From: Burkholderia ubonensis
GTDB taxonomy: Bacteria > Pseudomonadota > Gammaproteobacteria > Burkholderiales > Burkholderiaceae
NCBI RefSeq assembly: GCF_001718695.1
Contig: NZ_CP013422.1
Span: 806,001-870,000 of the forward strand
DNA length: 64,000 nucleotides
Direction: 5' to 3'
The translations under genes and the position numbers were made by a program. The notes beneath the pieces were generated by a model. It saw nothing but the letters and a program-made list of their open reading frames with translations. It did not search any database and was not told the DNA's origin. Below, one piece after another: positions 36,601 to 45,863 of this stretch (positions are counted from its first letter, which is position 1; the number at the start of each line of letters is the position of its first letter).

Positions 36601-38568
36601 GGTAGCCTTGTGGCGTCCAGCGGCGTCGTCAACAACGGTACGTTCGATATTTCGGCGACGACCTTCGGCGCCACGATCAATGCGCTCACCGGCACGGGTA
36701 CCGTTTCGCTCGGCGCTCGCACGCTGACGCTCGCCAATGCGGCCGGCACGTTCGGCGGGACCGTCAACGGCACGGGCGGGCTGACGGTCGCGGGCGGTAC
36801 GCAAACGCTGTCCGGCGTGAACACCTACACCGGGGCGACGATGGTCGACGCGGGCACGCTCGCGTTGTCCGGCGCCGGCCAGCTCGCGTCGTCCACGTCG
36901 GTCACGCTCGCCGGCTCGACGGCCGCGCTCGACCTGTCCGCGGCCGGCAGCCAGACGGTCGCGCATCTGTCCGGCGTGACGGGCAGTCGCGTGGTGCTCG
37001 GCGGCAGCGCGCTCACGCTGTCCGACGACTCGTCGCAGACCTTCGGCGGCAGCCTCGTCGGCACCGGCGGCCTCGTCAAACAAGGCGCGGGCACGCTGAC
37101 GCTGAACGGCGTCAGCACCGCGTTCTCCGGGACGACGACGGTGGCGGGCGGCACGGTGGCCGTCGGCGACGCGGCGAATGCCGGTGCGGTGCTGGGCGGC
37201 AATGTCGTGGTGAATGCACTCGGCACGTTGCGCGGCCACGGCACGGTAGCGGGCGACGTCAGCAGCAGTGGCGTCGTGGCGCCGGGCGGCTCGATCGGAA
37301 CGCTGTCCGTCGGCGGCAACTATGCGCAGGCGGCGAGCGGCACGCTGTCGATCGAGGTCAGCCCCACCGAAGCGTCGCAGCTGCGCGTAGGCGGCGCGGC
37401 GACGCTCGGCGGTTCGTTGGCCGTCCTGTTCGATCCCGGCACCTATACCGCGCGCCGCTACACGGTGCTCAGCGCGGCCAACGGCGTGACCGGCCGTTTC
37501 GCGAACATCGGCGCGACCACGGCCGGCGCGAATCTCGGCGCGTTGCAGCCGTCGGTGGACTACGGCGCGAACGCGGTCGACCTGCTGCTCGCGGAGCCGG
37601 GCGGCCCTGGCACGCCGACCGGCCCGACGATCATCGCGCCGACCAAGACGTCGATCTACACGGCGCTCGGCACGACCGCATTGCTGCAGGCGCAGGACGC
37701 CAGCTCGACGTTGCTCGGCCGTCTCGCCGGCCCACAGGACGACCCGGCGGGCTCCCGCAACGTATGGGCCGTCGCCAGCGGTTCGAGCACCAAGGTCGGC
37801 GGCACGGGCGGCGCGCCGGGCTTCCTGACGCACGCGTACGGATTCCTGGCTGGCGCGCAGGGACGGCTCGGCGGCGCCACGGTCGGTGGGGCCGGCGGCT
37901 ACATGCACACCACGCTCGGCGAAGACACGACCGGTGCATCGGGCACCATCGACACGCTGCGCGTCGCGCTGTACGGCGCGCAGCCGGTCGGTGCCGTCAA
38001 CCTGTCGGCCACGCTTGGCTACGGGCTCGATTTCCTGTCGCAGAAGCGGCCGTTCGGCAGCGCGGGTACGGCCGAAGGCGACCATCTCGGCCACGAGTTC
38101 ACCGCGGCGACGCAGGCGAGCCTGCCGATGGAGGCGGGCGGTTTGCGCTTCACGCCGCACGTCGGGCTGCGGTATGCGTACGTGCGCGGCAGCGGCTTCG
38201 GCGAGAACGGCGCGAACGGGCAGAACCTGAACGTCGGCCCCGACAACGCGCGCAGCCTTCAGCCTTATGTGGGCGTGTCGCTCGACAAGGCGTTCGGCGA
38301 TGCCATGCGGTCGCTCGACGTGCAGCTTCGCGTCGGCTATGCGCACGAGGTGCTGCGCGGCAGCCGCGTCGTCCAGGTGCAGAGCCAGGACGGCACCGTG
38401 TTCGCCGCGCCGGGCACCGACCTGCCGCGTTCGTTCCTGACCACGGGCGCCAGCGTCACGCTGCAGGCCGCGAAGACGACCACCGTATCGCTCGGGTTCG
38501 ATGCGACGATCGACACGAGTCATGTGTCGGCGCAGTCCGCGTATGTGCGGGTGAATCACCGGTTCTGA
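33640..38568 (+). CDS. Large type Va autotransporter with PATR repeats
   Basis: A 1642-residue secreted protein. Residues 1-25 (MNRVYRLVWSRSLRAPQVVSE) are an extended signal peptide region, followed by a signal peptide ending near AVPAWAV. Residues about 85-330 are extremely Gly-rich (GGGGGGGGAA and GGNGGNGGGG tracts). From about 420 to 1100 the passenger consists of autotransporter-associated beta-strand repeats (NTYTGGTTINAGTLQIG type), including six near-identical 92-residue units. A linker leads to the beta-barrel translocator (about 1350-1642) ending in VNHRF with the terminal aromatic residue needed for BamA. Probably a surface adhesin or biofilm factor; no protease or lipase motif is visible. 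Start chosen for the ESPR; the longer frame from 33481 is not needed. Confidence 0.9.
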   Translation: MNRVYRLVWSRSLRAPQVVSEHTKASHGGVDASHGATPARRCASIVSIGVSLGLAGAAVPAWAVTCAPSTIANCSAAGGSGTPDRSGNGGSGNGGGGGASTLSGPNTVQIPGGATSGGTGGTGAMNDSGQGGPGGAPAAALAGDVVINANVQGGAGQAFDGFNFAGGGGGGGAGVYSTGTSVTVNSGMTVQGGTGGNGGAGTSGPVSNGGGGGGGGAALVMVTPAADVSNQGTLIGGNGGNGGGGGFAGGGGGGGDGLLTLGSGSQVTNIGTIVGGVGGAGGGGASTAGASGAGVNLASGFTVLTNVGTITGGAGNGGAAGAGIIVNGTSVIVNGGTIAGGLYADGVTRAAAIQFNGTNNTLQLVTGSNIVGDIEVSAGAATKITAGSAGLTLSNQITLGDVASRVTFDSTTTNLVVSGVVSGAGGVAVSGSRTITLTGENTYTGGTTINAGTLQIGNGGTTGSVAGDIVNNGTLVFNRSDTVAYGGTISGTGSIVQAGSGTLAISGAAGYAGSTNINAGTLALIGAGSIAGSSGVVNNGTFDISATTSGAAINALTGSGTVALGGQTLTLANAAGTFGGTIGGTGGLTVAGGTQTLSGANGYAGATSINAGTLALSGAGSVAASSGIVNDGTFDISATTSGATINALTGSGTVALGGQTLTLANAAGTFGGTIGGSGGLTIAGGTQTLSGTNVYTGATSINAGTLALSGSGSVAVSGGVVNNGTFDISATTSGAAINALTGTGAVALGARTLTLTNAVGTFGGAINGSGGLTVAGGTQTLSGANGYTGATSINAGTLALTGSGSLAASSGIVNNGTFDISTTTSGAAINALTGTGTVALGGRTLTLANAAGTFGGAINGTGGLTVTGGTQTLSGANGYTGATSINAGTLALTGSGSLAASSGIVNDGTFDISGTTSGAAINALTGTGAVALGSRTLTLANAAGTFGGTINGSGGLTIAGGTQTLSGANGYTGATSINVGTLALTGSGSLVASSGVVNNGTFDISATTFGATINALTGTGTVSLGARTLTLANAAGTFGGTVNGTGGLTVAGGTQTLSGVNTYTGATMVDAGTLALSGAGQLASSTSVTLAGSTAALDLSAAGSQTVAHLSGVTGSRVVLGGSALTLSDDSSQTFGGSLVGTGGLVKQGAGTLTLNGVSTAFSGTTTVAGGTVAVGDAANAGAVLGGNVVVNALGTLRGHGTVAGDVSSSGVVAPGGSIGTLSVGGNYAQAASGTLSIEVSPTEASQLRVGGAATLGGSLAVLFDPGTYTARRYTVLSAANGVTGRFANIGATTAGANLGALQPSVDYGANAVDLLLAEPGGPGTPTGPTIIAPTKTSIYTALGTTALLQAQDASSTLLGRLAGPQDDPAGSRNVWAVASGSSTKVGGTGGAPGFLTHAYGFLAGAQGRLGGATVGGAGGYMHTTLGEDTTGASGTIDTLRVALYGAQPVGAVNLSATLGYGLDFLSQKRPFGSAGTAEGDHLGHEFTAATQASLPMEAGGLRFTPHVGLRYAYVRGSGFGENGANGQNLNVGPDNARSLQPYVGVSLDKAFGDAMRSLDVQLRVGYAHEVLRGSRVVQVQSQDGTVFAAPGTDLPRSFLTTGASVTLQAAKTTTVSLGFDATIDTSHVSAQSAYVRVNHRF
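35167..36822 (+). repeat. Six tandem 276-base units in the autotransporter passenger
   Basis: Unit starts fall at 35167, 35443, 35719, 35995, 36271 and 36547, each 276 bases (92 codons) apart, with a partial seventh from 36823. Each unit begins in the codons of Y-x-G-A-T-S-I-N-A-G-T-L-A-L and ends in GGTQTLSGANG. The near-identity at DNA level marks recent amplification and a site for copy-number change by recombination. Confidence 0.9.
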
Positions 38569-38702
38569 TGTCGTTGTCCAAGGGAACGGGGGCGGCCGCT
38601 CGCGTGACGGCAATCGACGAACTGCTGTCACGCGACGGGCGGACGTTGTCGAGCGGCGGTGGTTTCAAGTTGACGTTGACGATGCCCCCGCCGATGCTGG
38701 CG
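38569..38702. other. Spacer between autotransporter and microsatellite
   Basis: The autotransporter stop overlaps an ATG (TGATG at 38566-38570) that opens a frame reading MSLSKGTGAAARVTAIDELL and then Lys-Pro repeats through the microsatellite. That frame does not stop until 41216, running out of frame through the RpiR gene, so I do not call it a gene. Confidence 0.4.
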
Positions 38703-38951
38703 CCGAAGCCGAAGCCGAAGCCGAAGCCGAAGCCGAAGCCGAAGCCGAAGCCGAAGCCGAAGCCGAAGCCGAAGCCGAAGCCGAAGCCGAAGCCGAAGCC
38801 GAAGCCGAAGCCGAAGCCGAAGCCGAAGCCGAAGCCGAAGCCGAAGCCGAAGCCGAAGCCGAAGCCGAAGCCGAAGCCGAAGCCGAAGCCGAAGCCGAAG
38901 CCGAAGCCGAAGCCGAAGCCGAAGCCGAAGCCGAAGCCGAAGCCGAAGCCG
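38703..38951 (+). repeat. Pure hexanucleotide microsatellite (CCGAAG)n, about 41 copies
   Basis: An uninterrupted array of CCGAAG, 249 bases or about 41.5 copies, followed to about 39000 by interrupted copies with GCCACC variants. It encodes (Lys-Pro)n, (Glu-Ala)n or (Ser-Arg)n on the plus strand and Phe-Gly, Leu-Arg or Ala-Ser on the minus strand. Unit length is a multiple of three, so copy-number change would alter spacing or protein length but not frame. It lies between the autotransporter and the RpiR promoter. Confidence 0.95.
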
Positions 38952-39228
38952 CCACCGAAGCCGCCACCGAAGCCGAAGCCGAAGCCGCCACCGAAGCCGC
39001 CAACCGCACCGACATCGAAGGCCAACACCACAGCCAACTCCGCTCCTCCCACATCCGCACGCGAACCGACTTACTCGGGGTTTTCCCGAGGGCGCGCGGT
39101 TCGATCCCACTCCCTCTCTGCACCGGCCGAACGCTCTACGCCCGCGCGCACGCGGGCGCGCCGCCGCCCACCCTCCGCCGCAAAACCGGTCCGTCGTACT
39201 AAACGCGACGAGCACGTGACACCGCCGC

Positions 39229-39276
39229 TGAAAATTTATTTTTTTCCTCCCGATGGATTGTGTAAATTGATTTTCA
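39229..39276 (+). promoter_or_regulatory. AT-rich promoter/operator region of the RpiR operon
   Basis: Directly upstream of the RpiR ATG. TGAAAAT (39229-39235) and ATTTTCA (39270-39276) form a widely spaced inverted repeat, and GAAAATTTATTTTTTTC (39230-39246) is itself an imperfect palindrome. AT-rich dyads of this style are common RpiR-family sites. It is the most AT-rich stretch in the surrounding 8 kb. Confidence 0.5.
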
Positions 39277-39297
39277 TCCACCTTCCAGTCAGCATTC

Positions 39298-40242
39298 ATG
39301 ACGCCACTCGTTCCGCCCGAAGCAAATCACGACGAGTCCGCGATCGCGGAGCGCATCGCGTCGGCCATGCCGAGGATGACGCCGATTCACCGCCGGATGG
39401 GCGAATACGTGCTGGCCAATCCGTTCCGCGCGGCGACGATGCGGATCGACGAGCTTGCCCAGGCCGTCGACGCGTCGATCGCGACCGCGAACCGCTTCGC
39501 GAAGGCGCTCGGCTTCGACGGCTATCCGGCGATGCGCGCGGCGCTGGTGCGCGGCTTCGAGGCGACGCTCGCGCCGGTCGAGCGGCTGCGCTCCGCGCAG
39601 GAGCAGGAAGCCGGCGTGCGCGACGCCGCGTGGATCGACGCGGTGTTCAACCAGGCGGTCGAGAACATCGAGGACACGCGTGCGCAACTGAACGCGGCCA
39701 ATATCGAGGCGGCGGTCGAGGCGATCGTCGCCGCGCGCCGCGTGCTGATCCTCGGCGCGGGATCGAGCGCGTTTCTCGCGGGGTTGATGGAGCACGGGCT
39801 GTCGGTGTGCCACGACAACGTGCAGTCGCTCGCGCTGCTCGGCGGCCCGTCGCATGCGGCGCGGCGCCTGTACACCGCGGATGCGCGCGACCTCGTGATC
39901 GCGATCGCGTTTCCGCGCTACGTCGAGGACACGATCGAGCTGGCGCGCCGCGCGGCCGCGCGCGGCGCGCGGGTGCTCGGCATTTCCGACGGCCCTGGCT
40001 CGCCGTTGGCCCCGGTCGCCTCGCTGAATCTCTACGTGAAGGCCGAGCGGCGCTTCGCGGCGACGTCGGAAGCGGCCGTGCTCGCGATGATCGAGGCGCT
40101 GATCGACGCGGTCGCGCTGCGCACGCATCGCTCCGCGAAGGCCGCCGCGGAAATGACCGAATTCCTGTTGCCGTGGCTCACGCAGCCGCAGGCCGCGCTG
40201 CCGGCGACGGACCCTTCATCCACCGGATCGAGGAAATCATGA
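39298..40242 (+). CDS. MurR/RpiR-family regulator (HTH + SIS domain)
   Basis: A 314-residue regulator: N-terminal HTH_6 domain at about 15-90 (MRIDELAQAVDASIATANRFAKALGFDGYPAMRAALV) and C-terminal SIS domain at about 140-270 (RRVLILGAGSSAFLAGLMEHGL), which binds sugar phosphates in relatives. Its stop overlaps the isoaspartyl peptidase start (ATGA), placing it first in the eight-gene peptide operon. SIS-type sensing suggests a phosphosugar, perhaps a cell-wall amino sugar such as MurNAc-6-P, as signal; this is inferred from the family and the D-aminopeptidase downstream. Confidence 0.87.
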   Translation: MTPLVPPEANHDESAIAERIASAMPRMTPIHRRMGEYVLANPFRAATMRIDELAQAVDASIATANRFAKALGFDGYPAMRAALVRGFEATLAPVERLRSAQEQEAGVRDAAWIDAVFNQAVENIEDTRAQLNAANIEAAVEAIVAARRVLILGAGSSAFLAGLMEHGLSVCHDNVQSLALLGGPSHAARRLYTADARDLVIAIAFPRYVEDTIELARRAAARGARVLGISDGPGSPLAPVASLNLYVKAERRFAATSEAAVLAMIEALIDAVALRTHRSAKAAAEMTEFLLPWLTQPQAALPATDPSSTGSRKS

Positions 40243-41216
40243 CTTCACCCGCGATCGTCGCGATTCACGGCGGCGCAGGCACGATCCTGCGCGAAGCGAT
40301 GAACACCGACACCGAATTGCAATACCGCGCGGAACTGGCGGCGATCCTGCGCGCCGCGCAGGCCGTGCTCGCTGACGGCGGCAGCGCACTCGACGCGGTG
40401 AGCGTCGCGGTGCGGATGCTCGAGGACTGCCCGCTGTTCAACGCGGGGCGGGGCGCGGTGTACACGGCCGACGGCACGCACGAGCTCGACGCGGCGATCA
40501 TGGACGGCGCGACGCTCGCCGCCGGCGCGGTCTGCTGCGTGACGCGCGTGCGCAATCCGGTGCTCGCCGCGCGGCGCGTGATGGAGGCGAGCGAGCACGT
40601 GCTGTTCGCCGGCGCGGGCGCCGACGCGTTCGCCGCCGCGCAAGGGCTGGAGCTCGTCGAACCCGCCTACTTCGGCACCGAAGCGCGGCACGCGCAGTGG
40701 CTCAAGGCGCGCAACGCCGCCGGCGTGCTGCTCGATCACGACGCCGCGACGTTCGCGTTCGGCGACGGCGCGCCGCTCGACCCGGACCGCAAGCACGGCA
40801 CGGTCGGCGCGGTCGCGCGCGACCTGCACGGCCACGTCGCGGCGGCGACGTCGACGGGCGGGATCACCAACAAGCAGCCGGGGCGGGTCGGCGACTCGCC
40901 GATCATCGGCGCGGGCTGCTACGCGGACGACGCGACCTGCGCGGTGTCGTCGACCGGCACCGGCGAGATGTTCATCCGGATGGCGACCGCGCACGACGTC
41001 GCCGCGCAGATCGCGTACCGCGGCGTGTCGGTCGCCGAGGCCGCGTACGACGTCGTGATGAACAAGCTGCCGCGCATCGCGGGCCGCGGCGGGATCATCG
41101 CGGTGGACGCGCACGGCAACGTCACGATGCCGTTCAACACCGAAGGGATGTACCGCGGCTACGCGCGCGTCGGCGCCGCGCCCGTCGTCGGGATCTACCG
41201 CGACGACGCGGCCTGA
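40239..41216 (+). CDS. iaaA: Isoaspartyl peptidase / L-asparaginase (plant-type, Ntn hydrolase)
   Basis: A 325-residue Ntn-hydrolase precursor. Autocleavage before Thr188 in HGTVGAVA generates the alpha and beta subunits, with Thr188 as the nucleophile; downstream [23 protein letters not shown] binds substrate. It hydrolyses beta-aspartyl dipeptides and L-asparagine in the cytosol. In E. coli the orthologue iaaA also sits directly upstream of gsiABCD, so this pairing is conserved. Its natural supply is isoaspartyl peptides from damaged proteins or wall-derived peptides brought in by the ABC transporter encoded next. Confidence 0.92.
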   Translation: MTSPAIVAIHGGAGTILREAMNTDTELQYRAELAAILRAAQAVLADGGSALDAVSVAVRMLEDCPLFNAGRGAVYTADGTHELDAAIMDGATLAAGAVCCVTRVRNPVLAARRVMEASEHVLFAGAGADAFAAAQGLELVEPAYFGTEARHAQWLKARNAAGVLLDHDAATFAFGDGAPLDPDRKHGTVGAVARDLHGHVAAATSTGGITNKQPGRVGDSPIIGAGCYADDATCAVSSTGTGEMFIRMATAHDVAAQIAYRGVSVAEAAYDVVMNKLPRIAGRGGIIAVDAHGNVTMPFNTEGMYRGYARVGAAPVVGIYRDDAA

Positions 41217-41249
41217 TTCCGTTTCGCCCCCGATGCAGGAGACGCATGC

Positions 41250-43199
41250 ATGACTCCGAACCGAACTCCGCCCGCGCTCGCCTTGCCCGAGCAGCGCGTC
41301 GTCGCGGTCGACGACCTGTCGGTGACGTTCCAGCGCGAGGGCGCGACGTTCGACGCGGTGCGCGGCGTGTCGTTCCACGTCGATCGCGGCGAGACGCTCG
41401 CGATCGTCGGCGAATCCGGCTCGGGCAAGTCGGTCACGTCGCTCGCGCTGATGCGGCTCGTCGAGCATGGCGGCGGCACGATCGCGAGCGGCCGGATCGC
41501 GTTCCGGCGGCGCAACGGCGCGCTGCTCGACCTCGCGCGGGCGAGCGCCGCGACGATGCGCGGCGTGCGCGGCGCGGACATCGCGATGATCTTCCAGGAG
41601 CCGATGACGTCGCTCAATCCGGTGTTCACGGTCGGCGACCAGATCAGCGAGGCGATCGCGCTGCATCAGTCCAAGAGTGCGTCGGACGCGCGCGCCGAAA
41701 CGCTGCGGCTGCTCGATCTCGTGCGGATTCCGGAGGCGCGCCGCGTGTTCGCGCGCTATCCGCATCAGCTGTCGGGCGGGATGCGGCAACGCGTGATGAT
41801 CGCGATGGCGCTGTCGTGCCGGCCGGCGCTGCTGATCGCCGACGAGCCGACCACCGCGCTCGACGTGACGATCCAGGCGCAGATCCTGCAACTGATCCGC
41901 GGGCTGCAGGACGAGATGAACATGGGCGTGGTGTTCATCACGCACGACATGGGCGTGGTGGCCGAGGTGGCCGATCGCGTGCTCGTGATGTATCGCGGCG
42001 AAAAGGTCGAGGAGGGCGAGTCGGAGCGCATCTTCACGGCGCCCGCCCATCGCTACACGCGCGCGCTGCTCGCGGCGGTGCCGCGTCTCGGGTCGATGCA
42101 CGGCACCGACGCGCCGGAGAAATTCCCGCTGCTGAAGGTCGACGTGGCCGCGCCCGCTAATGCGAACGGCATGGCGGTTGCGCCGGCGGCCCCGGCCATC
42201 GCCGAAGTGGCGGAGGATGCGAATGAGGTGGCCGCGCTCGCGCAGCCGGGCGTCGATCCGCACGCGCCGCCGATCCTGCGCGTGCGCGACCTCGTCACGC
42301 GCTTTCCGGTCAGGAGCGGCCTGTTCGGCCGCGTGTCGCAATACGTGCATGCGGTCGAGCGCGTGAGCTTCGAGCTGCGCGCGGGCGAGACGCTCGCGCT
42401 CGTCGGCGAATCCGGCTGCGGCAAGTCGACGACCGGGCGCTCGCTGCTGCGCCTCGTCGAGTCGCAAAGCGGCTCGATCGAATTCGACGGCCGCGACATC
42501 AGCGCACTGAAGGGCCCGGACCTGCAGGCGCTGCGCCGCAATATCCAGTTCATCTTCCAGGACCCGTTCGCGTCGCTGAACCCGCGCCTCACGGTCGGCT
42601 TCTCGATCATGGAGCCGCTGCTCGTGCACGGCGTCGCGAGCGGCGCGGCCGCGCAGCAGCGGGTCGACTGGCTGCTCGACAAGGTCGGCCTGCCGGCGGA
42701 GGCCGCGCGCCGCTATCCGCACGAATTCTCCGGCGGCCAGCGCCAGCGGATCGCGATCGCGCGCGCGCTCGCGCTGAACCCGAAGGTCGTGATCGCCGAC
42801 GAGTCGGTGTCCGCGCTCGACGTGTCGGTGCAGGCGCAGATCGTCAACCTGATGCTCGACCTGCAGCGCGAGCTGGGCGTCGCGTACCTGTTCATCTCGC
42901 ACGACATGGCGGTGGTCGAGCGCGTCAGCCATCGCGTCGCGGTGATGTATCTCGGCCAGATCGTCGAGATCGGCCCGCGCCGCGCGGTGTTCGAGGCGCC
43001 GCAGCATCCGTACACGAAGAAGCTGATGAGCGCGGTGCCGGTCGCCGATCCGGCGCGCCGGCACGCACCGCGCCAGCTGCCGGCGGACGAGGTGCCGAGC
43101 CCGATCCGCGCGGCCGGCGACGAGCCGGCGGTCGCGCCGCTCGTCGCGGTCGGCCCCGATCACTTCGTCGCGACGCATCGCGTCGGCGGCGCGTACTGA
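41250..43199 (+). CDS. gsiA: Peptide/glutathione ABC transporter, double ATP-binding protein
   Basis: A 649-residue protein with two complete ABC ATPases in tandem. The first has Walker A GESGSGKS (54-61), signature LSGGMRQR and Walker B LLIADEP; the second has GESGCGKST (about 386), signature FSGGQRQR and VVIADES. Fused DppD-DppF-like ATPases of this size are GsiA-type. The OppD/F C-terminal extensions after each domain are present; they contain no obvious Fe-S cysteine set. It energises import by the permeases encoded downstream. Confidence 0.9.
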   Translation: MTPNRTPPALALPEQRVVAVDDLSVTFQREGATFDAVRGVSFHVDRGETLAIVGESGSGKSVTSLALMRLVEHGGGTIASGRIAFRRRNGALLDLARASAATMRGVRGADIAMIFQEPMTSLNPVFTVGDQISEAIALHQSKSASDARAETLRLLDLVRIPEARRVFARYPHQLSGGMRQRVMIAMALSCRPALLIADEPTTALDVTIQAQILQLIRGLQDEMNMGVVFITHDMGVVAEVADRVLVMYRGEKVEEGESERIFTAPAHRYTRALLAAVPRLGSMHGTDAPEKFPLLKVDVAAPANANGMAVAPAAPAIAEVAEDANEVAALAQPGVDPHAPPILRVRDLVTRFPVRSGLFGRVSQYVHAVERVSFELRAGETLALVGESGCGKSTTGRSLLRLVESQSGSIEFDGRDISALKGPDLQALRRNIQFIFQDPFASLNPRLTVGFSIMEPLLVHGVASGAAAQQRVDWLLDKVGLPAEAARRYPHEFSGGQRQRIAIARALALNPKVVIADESVSALDVSVQAQIVNLMLDLQRELGVAYLFISHDMAVVERVSHRVAVMYLGQIVEIGPRRAVFEAPQHPYTKKLMSAVPVADPARRHAPRQLPADEVPSPIRAAGDEPAVAPLVAVGPDHFVATHRVGGAY

Positions 43200-43325
43200 C
43201 GCGCGGAGGCGGCGATGGACCGCAGTTGCGCACGCGCCAGGCAGAGACGGTTGTTTCCCGAGCGGAGGCAGTCATTCCGCGATTCCCACCACGCGTCACC
43301 GAATCACGCACAGGAGCCAGCCCAC

Positions 43326-44888
43326 ATGAACAAATCGCTTTCGTTCCCGATGTTCCGTCCGCGCGCGCTGCTCGCCACGGGCGCGAGCGCGTTCGCGCTG
43401 GCGGTCGCGCTGCCCGCGTTCGCGCAGCAGACCGCGGTGATCGCGGTCGGCGAGACGTTCACGACGATGGACCCGTACGATTCGAACGACACGGTGTCGC
43501 AGGCGGCCGCGAAGTCGTTCTACGAGGGGCTGTTCGGCTTCGACAAGGACATGAAGCTCGTCAACGTGCTCGCGACGGGCTACACGGCGTCGCCCGACGC
43601 GAAGGTCTATACGGTCAAGCTGCGCCAGGGCGTGAAGTTCCAGGACGGCACCGATTTCAACGCGGATGCGGTGAAGGTCGTGTTCGACCGCGTGACCGAT
43701 CCGGCGAACAAGCTGAAGCGCTACAACCTGTTCCGCGTGATCGAGAAGACCGAGGTCGTCGATCCGTATACGGTGAGGTTCACGCTGCGCGAGCCGTTCT
43801 CGGCGTTCATCAACACGCTCGCGCATCCGTCCGCGGTGATGATCTCGCCCACGGCGCTGAAGAAGTGGGGCCGCGAGATCGGGCTGCATCCGGTCGGCAC
43901 CGGGCCGTTCGAGTTCGTCGAGTGGAAGCAGACCGACGACATGAAGGTGAAGAAATACGCCGGCTACTGGAAGAAGGGCTATCCGAAGATCGACATGATC
44001 GACTGGAAGCCCGTGATCGACAACAACACGCGCGCGGCGCTGATGAAGGCGGGCCAGGCGGACCTCGCGTTCCGGATTCCGTACGAGCAGGTCGCCGACC
44101 TGAAGACCAATCCGAAGCTCGACGTGGTCGAGCGGCCGTCGATCGTGGTGCGCTACATCTCGCTGAACACGCTGCAGAAGCCGTTCGACAATCCGAAGGT
44201 GCGCCAGGCGCTCAACTACGCGATCAACAAGGAGGCACTCGCGAAGGTCGCGTTCTCGGGCTTCGCGGTGCCGGCGCCGGGCGTCGTGCCGCCGGGCGTC
44301 GAGTACGCGACGAAGACGGGCCCGTGGCCGTACGACCCCGCGAAGGCGCGCGCGCTCTTGAAGGAGGCCGGCTATCCGAACGGCTTCGAGTCGATCCTCT
44401 GGTCGGGCTACAACAACACGACGTCGCAGAAGGTGATCCAGTTCGTCCAGCAGCAGCTCGCGCAGGTCGGCGTGAAGGTGCAGGTGCAGGCGCTCGAATC
44501 GGGCGAGCGGGTCTCGAAGGTCGAGAGCGCGCAGGACCCGGCGACCGCACCGGTGCGGATGTTCTACATCGGCTGGTCGTCGTCGACCGGCGAGGCGAAC
44601 TGGGCGCTGACGCCGCTGCTCGCATCCGCGTCGAAGCCGCCGAAGCTGTTCAATACCGCGTACTACCAGAACGGGCTCGTCGACGAGGGGCTGGAGAAGG
44701 CGCTGTCGACGACTGACCGCGCGAAGAAAGGCGAGTACTACGCGGGCGTGCAGAAGCAGATCTGGGCCGACGCGCCGTGGATCTTCCTCGTGCAGGAAAA
44801 GATCGTCTACGCGCGCAGCAAGCGGCTGCAGGGCATGTACGTGATGCCGGACGGCTCGTTCAATTTCGACGAGATCTCGCTGAAGTAA
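43326..44888 (+). CDS. gsiB: Peptide/glutathione ABC transporter substrate-binding protein
   Basis: A 520-residue periplasmic binding protein of the SBP_bac_5 family. Signal peptide of 33 residues with probable cleavage at AFA-QQT; the mature protein starts [21 protein letters not shown], typical of GsiB. Family features such as [23 protein letters not shown] and the [11 protein letters not shown] end segment are intact. It delivers dipeptides, glutathione or small wall peptides to the GsiC/GsiD permease; exact ligand not predictable. A 126-base gap with a GGAG-type ribosome-binding site precedes it, leaving room for boosted translation. Confidence 0.9.
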   Translation: MNKSLSFPMFRPRALLATGASAFALAVALPAFAQQTAVIAVGETFTTMDPYDSNDTVSQAAAKSFYEGLFGFDKDMKLVNVLATGYTASPDAKVYTVKLRQGVKFQDGTDFNADAVKVVFDRVTDPANKLKRYNLFRVIEKTEVVDPYTVRFTLREPFSAFINTLAHPSAVMISPTALKKWGREIGLHPVGTGPFEFVEWKQTDDMKVKKYAGYWKKGYPKIDMIDWKPVIDNNTRAALMKAGQADLAFRIPYEQVADLKTNPKLDVVERPSIVVRYISLNTLQKPFDNPKVRQALNYAINKEALAKVAFSGFAVPAPGVVPPGVEYATKTGPWPYDPAKARALLKEAGYPNGFESILWSGYNNTTSQKVIQFVQQQLAQVGVKVQVQALESGERVSKVESAQDPATAPVRMFYIGWSSSTGEANWALTPLLASASKPPKLFNTAYYQNGLVDEGLEKALSTTDRAKKGEYYAGVQKQIWADAPWIFLVQEKIVYARSKRLQGMYVMPDGSFNFDEISLK

Positions 44889-44935
44889 GCGCATTCGGGC
44901 GCGTCACGGCGCGCCGCCCTGGTTCGGTGCCCTTC

Positions 44936-45856
44936 ATGCTGAATTTCATCGTCAAGCGCCTGTTCGGCCTCATGCCCACGCTCGCGATCGTCGCGGTGCT
45001 GGTGTTCCTGTTCGTGCACCTGCTGCCGGGCGACCCGGCGCGGCTCGCGGCCGGCCCCGAGGCCGACGAGGCGACCGTCGCGCTGGTGCGCGCCGATCTC
45101 GGCCTCGACAGGCCGATGCCCGCGCAGTTCGCGAACTTCTTCGTGAAGATCGCGCACGGCGATTTCGGCAAGTCGACGCGCAGCAAGCGCGCCGTGTCGA
45201 CCGAGATCGGCGAGCGCTTCATGCCCACGCTGCTGCTGACGGTCGTCAGCATGGGCTGGGCGACGCTGTTCGGGATGGCGATCGGCATCGCGTCGGCCGT
45301 GTGGCGCAACCGCTGGCCGGACCGCGTCGGCATGACGCTCGCGGTGTCGGGCATCTCGTTTCCCGCGTTCGCGCTTGGCATGCTGCTGATGGAGATCTTC
45401 TCGGTGAAGCTCGGCTGGCTGCCGGTCGTGCCGGACGGCACGTGGAAGAGCTACGCGCTGCCGTCGCTGACGCTTGGAGCTGCCGTCGCGGCGGTGATGG
45501 CGCGCTTCACGCGCGCGTCGTTCGTCGAGGTGCTGAACGAGGATTTCGTGCGCACCGCGCGCGCGAAGGGCGTGCACGAGCCGATGGTGGTGCTCAAGCA
45601 CTGCCTGCGCAACGCGATGATTCCCGTCGTCACGATGATGGGGCTGCAGTTCGGCTTCCTGCTCGGCGGCTCGATCGTCGTCGAGGCGGTGTTCAACTGG
45701 CCGGGGCTCGGGCGGCTGCTCGTCGATGCGGTGACGATGCGCGACTACCCGGTGATCCAGGCGATCGTGCTGCTGTTCTCGCTCGAATTCATCCTGATCA
45801 ACCTGACCGTCGACGTGCTGTACGCGGTCATCAACCCGACCATCCGGTTCAAGTGA
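44936..45856 (+). CDS. gsiC: Peptide ABC transporter permease (DppB/GsiC type)
   Basis: A 306-residue inner-membrane permease with six hydrophobic helices. The N-terminus [23 protein letters not shown] and the loop HLLPGDPA are typical of the OppB/DppB subfamily; the EAA coupling loop appears as [25 protein letters not shown] near residue 200. Start at the ATG at 44936. It forms the translocation channel with the next gene product. Confidence 0.9.
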   Translation: MLNFIVKRLFGLMPTLAIVAVLVFLFVHLLPGDPARLAAGPEADEATVALVRADLGLDRPMPAQFANFFVKIAHGDFGKSTRSKRAVSTEIGERFMPTLLLTVVSMGWATLFGMAIGIASAVWRNRWPDRVGMTLAVSGISFPAFALGMLLMEIFSVKLGWLPVVPDGTWKSYALPSLTLGAAVAAVMARFTRASFVEVLNEDFVRTARAKGVHEPMVVLKHCLRNAMIPVVTMMGLQFGFLLGGSIVVEAVFNWPGLGRLLVDAVTMRDYPVIQAIVLLFSLEFILINLTVDVLYAVINPTIRFK

Positions 45857-45863
45857 GGCCAGC

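Noticed and set aside
38703..38951. CRISPR array
   Set aside because: The repeat is a six-base microsatellite without spacers, and no cas genes are present.
38456..39052. Minus-strand Phe-Gly repeat protein across the microsatellite
   Set aside because: It is only the antisense translation of the hexamer array and overlaps the autotransporter 3' end; no ribosome-binding site or independent conservation is visible.
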